A DNA stretch of 64,000 nt from Xanthomonas massiliensis (GTDB taxonomy: Bacteria > Pseudomonadota > Gammaproteobacteria > Xanthomonadales > Xanthomonadaceae), in contig NZ_FCOY01000007.1 in assembly GCF_900018785.1 (NCBI RefSeq), forward strand, positions 730,632 through 794,631, read 5' to 3'. The translations under genes and the position numbers were made by a program. The notes under the pieces are model-generated. The model was not told the origin of the DNA. It saw only the letters and a program-made list of their open reading frames with translations, and did no database searches. Below, piece by piece: positions 19,733 to 27,881 of this stretch (positions are counted from its first letter, which is position 1; each line of letters starts with the position of its first letter).

Positions 19733-20785
19733 CTAGCGCCCGTAGACCTGCTCGGCCGGTGCCACCGTGGACGGCGGCCGCAGCGCGAAATAGGCCGCCT
19801 GCCCCGGGTAATCGAGCACCATGCGGAAGTAGCGCAACGCCGAGCCGCCGATCGCGCCCTCCACCGGCGCATCGGTCATGCTGGACATGTACTCGGTGAA
19901 GTTCGCATCCGCGCGCATCGCGAACCAGACCGGCCCGGTGGCGAGCCCGGCGATCTCCACCCGCGGGACCCGGATCATCGGCTAGGCGTGCGTGCCCGGC
20001 CGATCGCCGTCCTCGACCACCGGCCAGTCCGGGTGCCGCGCACGCCAGCGCTCGAAGCGCGTGCGGGTGATGAAGCTGCCCGCCACCTCCGTTCCGGCAG
20101 GCAGGCCGAAGACCGACGCCGCCCCGTCCGCCAGCGTCAGGGTGGCCCCGGTATCGAGCAGCATCGGCACCTGTTCCCCGTCGATCCCGACCGCGATGCG
20201 CGGCCAGTACATGTGTTGCGCCGGCCGCATCGTCATCGCCACGCGCGCCATGCCCGCCGGCACCGTCCCCGCCGGCAGCAGCGCCAGGGTGCGCGCGCCG
20301 TAGTCGAACGCCCACACCCGCGCGGCGAACCAGCGGCTGCCGAGGAAGCCGTCGGCCGACGCCCGGCCGGCGGCCACGGCCAGGCGGTTGTCCAGCCACG
20401 GGTCGGCCTCCGGGGCCGGGATGGCCGCCCCCGGGGCGAACGCCGGGAATGCGGCGGTGGGCTGCGGCCCGCCCTCGCCGTCCACGTCGGGGCCGGGAAC
20501 CAGGCGCAGGCGTGCCGCGGTCTCGGCGGGCACCATGTTCCAGCCGCCGCCGCTGTCGGTGTAGAAGCGCACGCGGGTGCCGTCGGCCAGGCGCGGGACG
20601 ACGAACACCCGGTCGTTGACGAACTCGGCCGGCAACGGTTGCGGTTGCGGTTGCGGCGACTCGCCGGCACCGGCGGCACCGGCGGCACCGGCGGCACCGG
20701 CGACGGCCAGCAGCGCCGCCCAGGCCAGCGCAAGCCACCGCCCCGGCCTGGCCCGCCCCGCGCCGGCCGCCGGGCGCCGGCTCAT
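19733..20785 (-). pseudogene. secreted retropepsin-like aspartyl protease split by an in-frame amber codon
   Basis: A single reading frame of 351 codons encodes a signal peptide (about 1-40) and two aspartyl-protease lobes. Lobe 1 has a DSG motif at D77 and lobe 2 a DTG at D211 (LLDTGATLTL). Codon 268 (19982-19984) is TAG. The same frame continues through an ATG two codons later and supplies the end of lobe 2, including the typical IGGSALRYFRMVLDYPGQAAYF segment, to the stop at 19733. Homology on both sides of the stop shows one ancestral gene. It may be a true nonsense mutation or a base-calling error. The start overlaps the upstream lipoprotein stop (ATGA). Confidence 0.75.
20666..20701 (-). 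repeat. four perfect copies of a 9-bp tandem repeat in a signal-peptide region
   Basis: GGCACCGGC occurs four times in a row on the plus strand, encoding (Ala-Gly-Ala)n in the hydrophobic core of the aspartyl protease signal peptide. A shorter hexamer run (GGTTGC) directly beside it encodes Pro-Gln repeats. Slippage would change the length by three residues without breaking the frame. Confidence 0.9.
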
Positions 20786-21507
20786 TTCCACCCCGGCATC
20801 TGCGCCGGATCCAGGCCGCCGGTCTCGAACACCACGCTGCGGGTGCCCCCGGCCTTGACCGGGAACGCGATCGTCAGCGCGCGTGCCTGCCGCGCCAGCT
20901 TCCACAGGGCCTTGTCGTCGTCGATGAACATGGCGATGGCCTCGCGGGTGTCGGGGCGGTTGGCGGCCATCGGCCGGGCCTTGCCGCCGTCCACGGCGAC
21001 GGTGACGCTGCAATGGCCGTAGCAGGCCTTGGCGAAATCGCCCTTCTCCAGCACCAGGTAGGCGCTGCGGCCCCATGCGGGGTGGTCGCGGAACACCAGC
21101 CGCACCTGGCTGGGGCCGGAGCCGTCCACGTCCACGCGTTCCTTGCCGTAGATCAGCGCCGAGCGCTGGCTGCCGCCCTTCTCGGGCACCTGCGAGTACT
21201 GCCACAGCCCTTGCAGGCGGCGCTGCTCGCGCGCGGCCTCGCCCTTGGCCTTGACCTCGGCGTAGCCCGGCGCGATCCGCTGCGCCGCGGCGGTGCCGGC
21301 GTACTGGTCCAGCAGCGCCGCGCCGTGCACGCGGGCGCGCTCCCAGTCCTGCGCCTGCACCGCGCTGTCGTACTGGCGCGCCACCTCGTCGGCCTGCTGT
21401 TCGCGCGCCTGCGCCTGGGCGGCCTGCGCGGCCTGGCGTTGCGCTTCGTGGTCGGTGCAGGCCGCCAGGGCCAGGACACAGGCGAGGATCGGCGGCAGGC
21501 GTTTCAT
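20782..21507 (-). CDS. lipoprotein of unknown function with coiled-coil N-terminus
   Basis: A 241-residue lipoprotein precursor with lipobox LAAC and lipidated C17. Residues 20-65 are Ala/Gln/Glu-rich and likely helical (coiled coil). The remainder is a compact domain with two close cysteines (CYGHC near 177-181) and a repeated pattern of short beta strands (SALIYGKERV, VRLVFRDHPAWGRSAYLVL). I do not recognise a characterised family. The start at 21507 has a GAGGGAG ribosome-binding site. The stop overlaps the start of the broken aspartyl protease, so the two were probably co-expressed envelope proteins. The open frame extends far upstream through the M1 peptidase region, but that is a coincidence of GC content. 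Confidence 0.75.
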   Translation of the reverse strand: MKRLPPILACVLALAACTDHEAQRQAAQAAQAQAREQQADEVARQYDSAVQAQDWERARVHGAALLDQYAGTAAAQRIAPGYAEVKAKGEAAREQRRLQGLWQYSQVPEKGGSQRSALIYGKERVDVDGSGPSQVRLVFRDHPAWGRSAYLVLEKGDFAKACYGHCSVTVAVDGGKARPMAANRPDTREAIAMFIDDDKALWKLARQARALTIAFPVKAGGTRSVVFETGGLDPAQMPGWK

Positions 21508-21714
21508 CGGGTCTCCCTCGGATTTCACCGCGGCACGGCAATGGAGGCCATCGTCCACGCCGCTTCGCCGCGACGCAACCCGACGGACAGCACGCTTGAC
21601 TTGCACACCGCAGTACGCCCCTGCCCCGGCCCGGGCGGGTGGCCGCGCCGCCCCGCCGATCCCGATGCAGGACCCGTGCAGTGCCGGATCCGCGGGAAAC
21701 AGGCACCCGGAAAA

Positions 21715-21744
21715 GCGGAAGGCGGGCCAGGGCCCGCCTTCCGC
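21715..21744 (-). terminator. intrinsic terminator after the M1 peptidase gene
   Basis: A perfect 13-bp inverted repeat (GCGGAAGGCGGGC and its complement) with a 4-nt loop begins 26 bp past the peptidase stop. On the minus strand it is followed by TTTTCCGG. Confidence 0.75.
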
Positions 21745-21770
21745 GCATTCCTGCAAACCGGTGGCAAGGC

Positions 21771-23733
21771 CTACCGGGCGCTGCCCGCGCCGGCCTTGTC
21801 GAGCATCTCCTGCACCGATCCGGTGGTGATCGGGTGGTAGCCCGGCTTCGCCTTGGCAAACGCCTCGCGGGCGAAGGCCAGGCCGTCGGGGGTCTTCACC
21901 AGCTCGGCGTAGATCGGCAGGATCAGCTTGCGCCGGCCGACCTTCTCGATGAACGCGCCGGCCGCCGGCCACGCCTGCGTGTAGCCGCTGCGGATCGCCA
22001 ACGGGTACCAGCGCATGGCGATCTCGCCGTTGGCGGTGCCGGTGAAATGGTAGGCCTGGTCCAGCTGCGCCAGCTGCTCGGGCTTGAGCGTGGCGCCCAT
22101 GCCCTCCAGGAAGTGCACCCATTCCTGGGTGGTCCATCCGTCGGTCACCTGGCGGGTCGGCAGCTTGCCGCTGCCGGCCCAGGCGATGCGCGCGGTATCG
22201 ACGATGGAGAAGTTGCGCGACTGCGCCTTCTGCGCGAAGGCCGGGATGCCCGGCTGGTCGAGCCAGGCGTCCAGCTCGGCCTGGGTGACCACGTTCGGGT
22301 GCTTGGCCAGCAGGTTCTTCTGCAGGTAGTCGACGAAGTCGTCGGTGGTCGCGCTCTGGAAGGCGTGGCTGTCGAACCAGCCGCGCAGGAACGGATCGAA
22401 CACCTCGCGGCCGAAGCGCTGCTCGAGGAACTGCAGGAACCAGGCGCCCTTGACGTAGGCGATCTCGCTCAGCGCATCGTCCGGGTCGCGGCCGTCCAGC
22501 GGCGGCAGACGCAGCAGCTGCGCGTCCTTGGGCAGGTCCTGGAGCTCGTTGGCGGCCAGCCCGCTCTGGTCGATCTGGCGCTCCATCTCGGCCATCTCCT
22601 TGCCGTACAGCGCCTCGGTGATGCGGCCCTGGACGTAGGTGGTGAAGCCCTCGTTGAGCCAGATGTCCTTCCAGCTGGCGTTGGTCACCAGGTTGCCCGA
22701 CCAGCTGTGCGCCAGTTCGTGCGCCACCAGCGACACCAGCGACTTGTCGCCGACGATCACCGTGGGCGTGGCGAAGGTCAGGGTCGGGTTCTCCATGCCG
22801 CCGAACGGGAACGAGGGCGGCAGCACCAGGATGTCGTAGCGGCCCCAGCGGTAGGGCCCGTACAGGCCCTCGGTGGTGGCGATCATCTTCTCGGTGTCCT
22901 CGAACTCCTTGGCCGCCTTGCCGGCCATCGCCGGCTCGGCCCACACGCCGCTGCGCGGGCCGGTGGGCGCGAACACCAGGTCGCCGGCGGCGATGGCCAG
23001 CAGGTAGGACGGGATCGGGTGCTCCATGCGGAAGCGGTAGTCGCCGGTGCGCTTGGCCGCCGGATCGCTGTTGGCGCTCATCAGCACCATCACGTCGGGC
23101 CGGCTGGTGATGTGCGCGCTGTAGGTGAAGCGCACCCCCGGGGTGTCCTGCAGCGGCACCCAGCTGCGGGCATGGATCGCCTCGGACTGGCTGAACATGA
23201 AGGGCAGCTTCTTGCCCTCGGTCATCGACGGCTCCAGCCATTGCAAACCGGAGGCCTGCGGCGAGGTGTGGTAGGTGACCCGCACTTCCGGGTTGCGCTG
23301 CGGCACCGCGATGGTCAGCTTGCTGCCCAGGACCTTGTCGGCCGGGGCCAGCTGGTACTGCAGCGGCACCCAGCCGCTGCCGCCGGCGTCGCCGCCCTCG
23401 ACCTTCTCGATGGCCAGGTCGCGGGTATCCAGCACCAGGTCGGTGGCCTTGGGGTCCTTCCAGTCGAGCGTGTAGGTGGCGGTGCCGGACAGTTCCTTGG
23501 CGTCGAAGTCCAGCTTCAGGTCCAGCGCCAGGTCGCGGATGACGACCTTGTCCGGCTCGGCATAGGAACTCTCGTCGTGGGTACGGGCAGGTTTCACGGC
23601 AGCGGCCTTGGCGGCGGGGGGCAGCGGCCTTGGCGGCGGGGGGCGCGGGGGCGGCGGCCGGCGCGGCGGCCTCCTTGGAGCAGCCGGCCGCGAACACGGC
23701 CGCGCAGCACAGCGGGAACAGGAACGAACGCAT
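21771..23733 (-). CDS. M1 family aminopeptidase, lipoprotein signal out of frame because of a 22-bp duplication
   Basis: The 608-residue frame from 23597 (a GTG) encodes a complete M1 zinc aminopeptidase: GGMEN exopeptidase motif (266-270), zinc ligands H293 and H297 in HELAH, catalytic E294, third ligand E316 in WLNEGFT, then the helical C-terminal domain. It resembles LTA4-hydrolase-like aminopeptidases. A lipoprotein signal (MRSFLFPLCCAAVFAAGCSK, lipidated C18) starts at 23733 in another frame. The two frames are joined if one copy of a perfect 22-bp tandem duplication at 23600-23643 is removed. The native product was therefore very likely a secreted lipoprotein; as written it is either unexported or not made. 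Confidence 0.8.
23600..23643 (-). repeat. perfect 22-bp tandem duplication causing a frameshift
   Basis: Positions 23600-23621 and 23622-23643 are identical. Each unit ends in six G residues on the plus strand. Twenty-two is not a multiple of three, so the second copy shifts the frame between the lipoprotein signal and the peptidase domain. Deleting one copy gives the smooth junction ...PPAAKAAAVKPARTHDE.... Confidence 0.95.
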
Positions 23734-23799
23734 CGGGGACTTCCAGCGGGACGAAACCACGAGTTTACCGCGCCGTTCCCGCCCCGCCCGCGGCGGCGC

Positions 23800-24261
23800 T
23801 CAGCCGTCGCGGCAGACGTCGACCCAGGCGGCGGCGGCCAGCTCGGCCAGCCGCTGCGGCGGCAGGCGCACCGCGCCGTGGGTGGAGCCGGCCGCGGGAA
23901 TCACGTCCGCGTAGGCGCGCAGCGAGACGTCGCAATGCACCGGCAGCGCCGTGGCCAGCCCGAACGGGCACGCCCCGCCGACCGGATGGCCGGTCAGGCT
24001 CCAGCACCCGCGCCGGATCGAGCATGTGCGCCTTGCCGCTGAAGCACGCCTTCATCTTGGCGTTGTCGATGCGCCGGTCGCCGCCGGCAACAGGAAGGCC
24101 TGGCCGCCGACCTCGAAGGCCAGCATCCTGGCGATCTGTCCCGGCACCACGCCGTGCTGGACGGCCGCCTCGGCCACGCTGGCACCGGCGCCCGGGGTCT
24201 CGATGATCGCCAGGTCCGGCGCCGCCTGCGCCAGGTGCGCGCGCACCGAGGCCAGGCCCAT
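23800..24261 (-). pseudogene. YbaK/EbsC-type aminoacyl-tRNA deacylase with two compensating frameshifts
   Basis: The first frame (ATG at 24261) gives the N-terminal half of a YbaK-like editing domain (AEAAVQHGVVPGQIARMLAF) and then hits a stop. About one base is missing near 24085, after which a second frame supplies DRRIDNAKMKACFSGKAHML. About one base is extra near 24000, after which the original frame supplies LTGHPVGGACPFGLATALPV and the C-terminus ending VDVCRDG at 23800. The GHPVGG...PFG motif is diagnostic for this family, which hydrolyses misacylated tRNA such as Ala-tRNA(Pro) or Cys-tRNA(Pro). The whole is about 153 codons, the normal size. It begins 3 bp after the ubiE stop, so it was the second gene of that unit. 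Confidence 0.75.
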
Positions 24262-24264
24262 CGC

Positions 24265-25026
24265 TCAGATCCTGTAGCCGGAGTGGATGGCGACGATGCC
24301 GGCCGACAGGTTGGTGTAGTGGCAGCGCTCGAAGCCGGCCTCGGTCATCATCGCCTTGAGCTGCTCCTGCGGCGGATGCTTGCGGATCGACTCGGCCAGG
24401 TACTGGTAGCTGTCGGCGTCGTGGGCGAACAGCCGCCCCAGGCGCGGCAGCACCTTGAAGGAGTGGAAGTCGTAGATCGGCTTGAACCAGTCGAGCTTGA
24501 CCTCGGAGAACTCCAGCACCCGCGCCTGGCCGCCGACCTTCAGCACGCGGTACATCTCGCGCAGCGCGGCGTCCTTGTCGGTGACGTTGCGCAGGCCGAA
24601 GGCGATCGTCACCAGGTCGAAGCTGGCATCGGGGAACGGCAGCGCCTCGGCGTTGCACTGCACGTAGTCCAGCCCGGCCACCAGGCCGCGGTTGGTGAGC
24701 CGGTCGCGCCCGACCGAGAGCATGCCGGCGTTGATGTCGCCCAGCACGATCTCCCCGTCCGCGCCGACGCGCTCGTGCAGCAGCGCGGCGATGTCGCCGG
24801 TGCCGCCGGCCAGGTCCAGCACCCGGTCGCCCGGCTTGACCTGCGCGGTGGCCACGAAATAGCGCTTCCACGCCCGGTGGATGCCCAGGCTCATCAGGTC
24901 GTTCATCAGGTCGTAGTTGCGCGCGACCGAGGTGAACACGTGGCCGACCAGCTTCTGCTTTTCCCGGGCGGGAACGTCGCGGAAACCGAAATGGGTGGTA
25001 CCGCGCTCGTAGGGGGATTCGCTCAT
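24265..25026 (-). CDS. ubiE: demethylmenaquinone/2-polyprenyl-methoxybenzoquinol methyltransferase UbiE
   Basis: SAM-dependent C-methyltransferase of ubiquinone (and, where present, menaquinone) synthesis. The 253-residue chain has the UbiE signatures: FTSVARNYDLMNDLMSLGIHRAWK (31-54), SAM motif I D71-LAGGTGD, NAEALPFPD and FGLRNVTDKDAALREMYRVLKVGG. The C-terminus YTNLSAGIVAIHSGYRI is also typical. The start at 25026 is divergent from nrdD and separated by a 156-bp control region. A broken YbaK-like gene follows after 3 bp. Confidence 0.95.
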   Translation of the reverse strand: MSESPYERGTTHFGFRDVPAREKQKLVGHVFTSVARNYDLMNDLMSLGIHRAWKRYFVATAQVKPGDRVLDLAGGTGDIAALLHERVGADGEIVLGDINAGMLSVGRDRLTNRGLVAGLDYVQCNAEALPFPDASFDLVTIAFGLRNVTDKDAALREMYRVLKVGGQARVLEFSEVKLDWFKPIYDFHSFKVLPRLGRLFAHDADSYQYLAESIRKHPPQEQLKAMMTEAGFERCHYTNLSAGIVAIHSGYRI

Positions 25027-25110
25027 GGGCCGATTATCGCATCGCCGGCACGGCTTCGGCGCGCCCCGCGCCGCGTGCCCTGCGGCGGGTTGTCGCGACC
25101 GGCGCCGGGC

Positions 25111-25152
25111 TTGATCGGCGTCAAGACGGCATCTAGTGGTCGGATCGATAGT
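25111..25152 (+). promoter_or_regulatory. FNR/ANR-type class II promoter of nrdD
   Basis: TTGATCGGCGTCAA (25111-25124) matches TTGAT-N4-ATCAA at nine of ten positions. GATAGT (25147-25152), 22 bp downstream, can serve as the -10; a start at about 25159 puts the box centre exactly at -41.5. The nrdD ATG is 24 bp further on. This is the layout expected for anaerobic activation. Confidence 0.7.
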
Positions 25153-25171
25153 TCTCCACCAGATATTGTGG
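25124..25171 (+). promoter_or_regulatory. tandem NrdR-box-like operators in front of nrdD
   Basis: CCACCAGATATTGTGG (25156-25171) matches the palindromic NrdR consensus ACACWATATATWGTGT at about 12 of 16 positions. A weaker copy, AGACGGCATCTAGTGG (25124-25139), matches at about 10. They start 32 bp apart, three helical turns, the spacing seen for paired NrdR boxes. They flank the predicted -10, so binding would block transcription. The site assignment is by eye. Confidence 0.55.
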
Positions 25172-25182
25172 AAACGCAGACC

Positions 25183-26913
25183 ATGCTCGCTCCCAAGGAC
25201 AGCACCGCCACCGCCCCGCGGGTCGATCCGGTGGCCACCATCGAGGAATACCTGGACCAGGCCGACTGGCGGGTCAACGCCAATGCCAACCAGGGCTATT
25301 CGCTGGGCGGCCTGATCCTCAACGGCGCCGGCAAGCTGATCGCCAACTACTGGCTCTCGCATGTCTACCCGGCGCAGGTCGGCCGGGCCCACCGCGACGG
25401 CGACCTGCACATCCACGACCTGGACATGCTGTGCGGCTACTGCGCCGGCTGGTCGCTGCGCACGCTGCTGCAGGAAGGGTTCAACGGCGTGCCCGGCCAG
25501 GTCGAGGCGGCGCCGCCGCGGCACATGTCCTCGGCCGTCGGCCAGATCGTCAACTTCCTCGGCACGCTGCAGAACGAATGGGCCGGCGCGCAGGCGTTCT
25601 CCTCGTTCGACACCTACATGGCGCCGTTCGTGCGCAAGGACGGCATGGCCTATGCCGAGGTGCGGCAGAACATCCAGGAACTGGTCTACAACCTCAACGT
25701 GCCCTCGCGCTGGGGCACGCAGACGCCGTTCACCAACCTCAGCTTCGACTGGACCTGCCCGGCCGACCTGCGCGGGCAGGTCCCGGTGATCGCCGGCCAG
25801 GCGATGCCGTTCGCCTACGGCGAGCTGCAGGCCGAGATGGACCTGGTCAACCGTGCCTACATCGAGGTGATGGGCGCCGGCGATGCCAGGGGCCGGGTGT
25901 TCACCTTCCCGATCCCGACCTACAACATCACCGCCGACTTCCCGTGGGAATCGGAGAACGCGCAGGCGCTGTTCGAGATGGCCGCCAAGTACGGCCTGCC
26001 GTACTTCCAGAACTTCATCAATTCCGAACTCGATCCGGGCATGGTGCGCTCGATGTGCTGCCGCCTGCAGCTGGACCTGCGCGAGCTGCTCAAGCGCGGC
26101 AACGGCCTGTTCGGCAGCGCCGAGCAGACCGGCAGCGTCGGCGTGGTGACGATCAACTGCGCGCGCCTGGGCTACCTGCACCGCGGCGACGAGGCGGCGC
26201 TGCTGGCGCGCCTGGACGAATTGCTGGAGCTGGGCGTGCGCAGCCTGGAGCTCAAGCGCGCCCGGGTGCAGGACCTGATCGACCGCGGCCTGCTGCCGTA
26301 CACGCGCCGCTACCTGGGCACCTTGCGCAACCACTTCTCCACGCTGGGCGTGAACGGCCTCAACGAGATGGTCCGCAACTTCAGCGGCGACCGCCTGGAC
26401 ATCACTGCCGAAGCCGGCCGCGCCTTCGCCCTGCGCCTGCTGGACCACGTGCGCGCGCGCATCGTCGCCTTCCAGGAACGGACCGGCCATCTGTACAACC
26501 TGGAAGCCACCCCGGCCGAAGGCGCGACCTACCGCTTCGCCCGCGAGGACCGCCGGCGCTGGCCGGACATCCTGCAGGCCGGCACCCCCGCGCAGCCGTA
26601 CTACACCAACTCCTCGCAGCTGCCGGCGGGGTGGACCGACGATCCGTTCGCCGCGCTGGAGCACCAGGAGCCGCTGCAGGCGCGCTATACCGGCGGCACC
26701 GTGCTGCACCTGTACATGGCCGAGCGCCTGTCCAGCGGCCGTGCCTGCCGCGAGCTGGTGCGGCGCGCCCTGACCCGCTTCCGCGTGCCCTACCTGACCG
26801 TCACCCCGACGTTCTCGATCTGCCCGGTACACGGCTACCTCGCCGGCGAGCATGAATTCTGCCCGCGCTGCGACCAGGCCCTGCTGGCCCGCAGGCGCGA
26901 TGCCGCGGCCTGA
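25183..26913 (+). CDS. nrdD: anaerobic (class III) ribonucleoside-triphosphate reductase, catalytic chain without glycyl-radical domain
   Basis: Reduces NTPs to dNTPs without oxygen. The 576-residue chain contains the class III barrel: C84-GYC-AGWS loop, the MCCRLQLD cysteines (C292/C293) on the finger loop, and a C-terminal zinc site C547, H550, C560, C563 (CPVH...CPRC). There is no N-terminal ATP-cone. It stops right after the zinc site, where family members normally continue for 60-80 residues into the glycyl-radical loop; that domain is the next ORF, in the same frame, 36 bp downstream. The start at 25183 follows a control region with FNR- and NrdR-like sites. The long open frame further upstream overlaps ubiE and is a shadow. 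Confidence 0.9.
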   Translation: MLAPKDSTATAPRVDPVATIEEYLDQADWRVNANANQGYSLGGLILNGAGKLIANYWLSHVYPAQVGRAHRDGDLHIHDLDMLCGYCAGWSLRTLLQEGFNGVPGQVEAAPPRHMSSAVGQIVNFLGTLQNEWAGAQAFSSFDTYMAPFVRKDGMAYAEVRQNIQELVYNLNVPSRWGTQTPFTNLSFDWTCPADLRGQVPVIAGQAMPFAYGELQAEMDLVNRAYIEVMGAGDARGRVFTFPIPTYNITADFPWESENAQALFEMAAKYGLPYFQNFINSELDPGMVRSMCCRLQLDLRELLKRGNGLFGSAEQTGSVGVVTINCARLGYLHRGDEAALLARLDELLELGVRSLELKRARVQDLIDRGLLPYTRRYLGTLRNHFSTLGVNGLNEMVRNFSGDRLDITAEAGRAFALRLLDHVRARIVAFQERTGHLYNLEATPAEGATYRFAREDRRRWPDILQAGTPAQPYYTNSSQLPAGWTDDPFAALEHQEPLQARYTGGTVLHLYMAERLSSGRACRELVRRALTRFRVPYLTVTPTFSICPVHGYLAGEHEFCPRCDQALLARRRDAAA

Positions 26914-26949
26914 CGCCTTCCCCCCCCCTTCCCCACCAGGAGCATCGCC

Positions 26950-27141
26950 ATGTCCGAGACCGTTCCCTCCACCCCGGTGCTGCGTGCAGAGGAACGCCAG
27001 CGTTGCGAGATCTGGACCCGGGTGATGGGCTACCACCGCCCGGTATCCAGCTTCAACGCCGGCAAGCGCGGCGAGTACGCCGAGCGCGTCTGCTTCGTCG
27101 AGCCCGCGACGACCGGCGCGCGCGGCACCGGGCCGGCATGA
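26950..27141 (+). CDS. stand-alone glycyl-radical domain of the anaerobic ribonucleotide reductase
   Basis: A 63-residue ORF whose middle, EERQRCEIWTRVMGYHRP (15-31, with G27 the expected radical glycine) and VSSFNAGKRGEYAERVCF, is the C-terminal glycyl-radical segment of NrdD. It has its own AGGAG ribosome-binding site 8 bp before the ATG, so it is likely translated as a separate polypeptide. It is in the same frame as nrdD, separated by TGA and 12 codons. The stop overlaps the nrdG start (ATGA). It must associate with NrdD to form the active enzyme, in the way the spare domain GrcA repairs pyruvate formate-lyase. Confidence 0.85.
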   Translation: MSETVPSTPVLRAEERQRCEIWTRVMGYHRPVSSFNAGKRGEYAERVCFVEPATTGARGTGPA

Positions 27142-27803
27142 TCCGCATCGCCGGCCTGGTGCCGCTGACCAGCCTCGACCTGCCCGGCCGGCTGGCGGCG
27201 GTGCTGTTCCTGCAGGGCTGCCCGTGGCGCTGCAGCTACTGCCACAACCCGCACCTGCAGCCGGCACGCGCCGCGCCGGGGCCGGACTTCGCCGCCGTCC
27301 TGGATTTCCTGCGGCGGCGCCGCGGCCTGCTCGACGGCGTGGTGTTCTCCGGCGGCGAGCCGACCCTGCAGCCGCGGCTGGCACGGGCGGTGGCCGCGGT
27401 CCGCGCGCTGGGGTTCCAGACCGCGCTGCACACCGCCGGCATGTACCCGCGGCGGCTGGCCGCCGTGCTGCCGCACCTGGACTGGGTCGGCCTGGACATC
27501 AAGGCGCCCGCGGCGCTGCACGCGGCCGTGGTCGGCCGCGCCCACGGTGCCGCGCCGGCCCTGCGCAGCCTGCAGCTGCTGCAGGACAGCGGCGTGGACT
27601 ACGAGTGCCGCACCACTTGGTCGCCGACGCTGTACCCGGAAGCGGCGCTGGTCGAGCTGGCGCGCGGGCTGGCCGCGCGCGGCGTGCGCCGCTGGGTGCT
27701 GCAGGCGCTGCGTCCCGGTCCCGGCCACGCCCCGGACGGGCTCCCGCCGGACCTGGCGCGGCTGTCCGCCCTCGTCCCCGGCTTCGAGTACCGGCCGGCC
27801 TGA
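27138..27803 (+). CDS. nrdG: anaerobic ribonucleotide reductase activating enzyme (radical SAM)
   Basis: Radical SAM activase that installs the glycyl radical. The 221-residue protein has the cluster-binding C28-PWR-C32-SY-C35-HN and the GGE-type SAM motif FSGGEPTLQ near 72-80. Overall it looks like the NrdG2/PflA-like activases rather than the short E. coli NrdG (154 residues). The start ATG overlaps the stop of the glycyl-radical ORF, which couples activase and substrate synthesis. It is the last gene of the unit. Confidence 0.92.
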   Translation: MIRIAGLVPLTSLDLPGRLAAVLFLQGCPWRCSYCHNPHLQPARAAPGPDFAAVLDFLRRRRGLLDGVVFSGGEPTLQPRLARAVAAVRALGFQTALHTAGMYPRRLAAVLPHLDWVGLDIKAPAALHAAVVGRAHGAAPALRSLQLLQDSGVDYECRTTWSPTLYPEAALVELARGLAARGVRRWVLQALRPGPGHAPDGLPPDLARLSALVPGFEYRPA

Positions 27804-27881
27804 AGCTTCCCGCGCGGCGCCTTGCCGCGGCGGGACGACCGCAGCAGACTGGTGCCCCCACTTTCCCACGTTCCCGCGTCC

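Noticed and set aside
20782-23760. One 992-codon minus-strand frame as a single large protein
   Set aside because: It joins the lipoprotein signal of the peptidase with an unrelated downstream lipoprotein through an out-of-frame reading of the peptidase; it is open only because of GC content.
26911-26913. TGA between NrdD and the glycyl-radical ORF read as selenocysteine
   Set aside because: No SECIS-like hairpin is evident after it, the position has no catalytic cysteine in homologues, and a proper ribosome-binding site precedes the next ATG.
26920-26927. Run of eight C residues as a phase-variation switch for nrdD
   Set aside because: It lies after the stop codon and before the next ribosome-binding site, so slippage would not change either protein.
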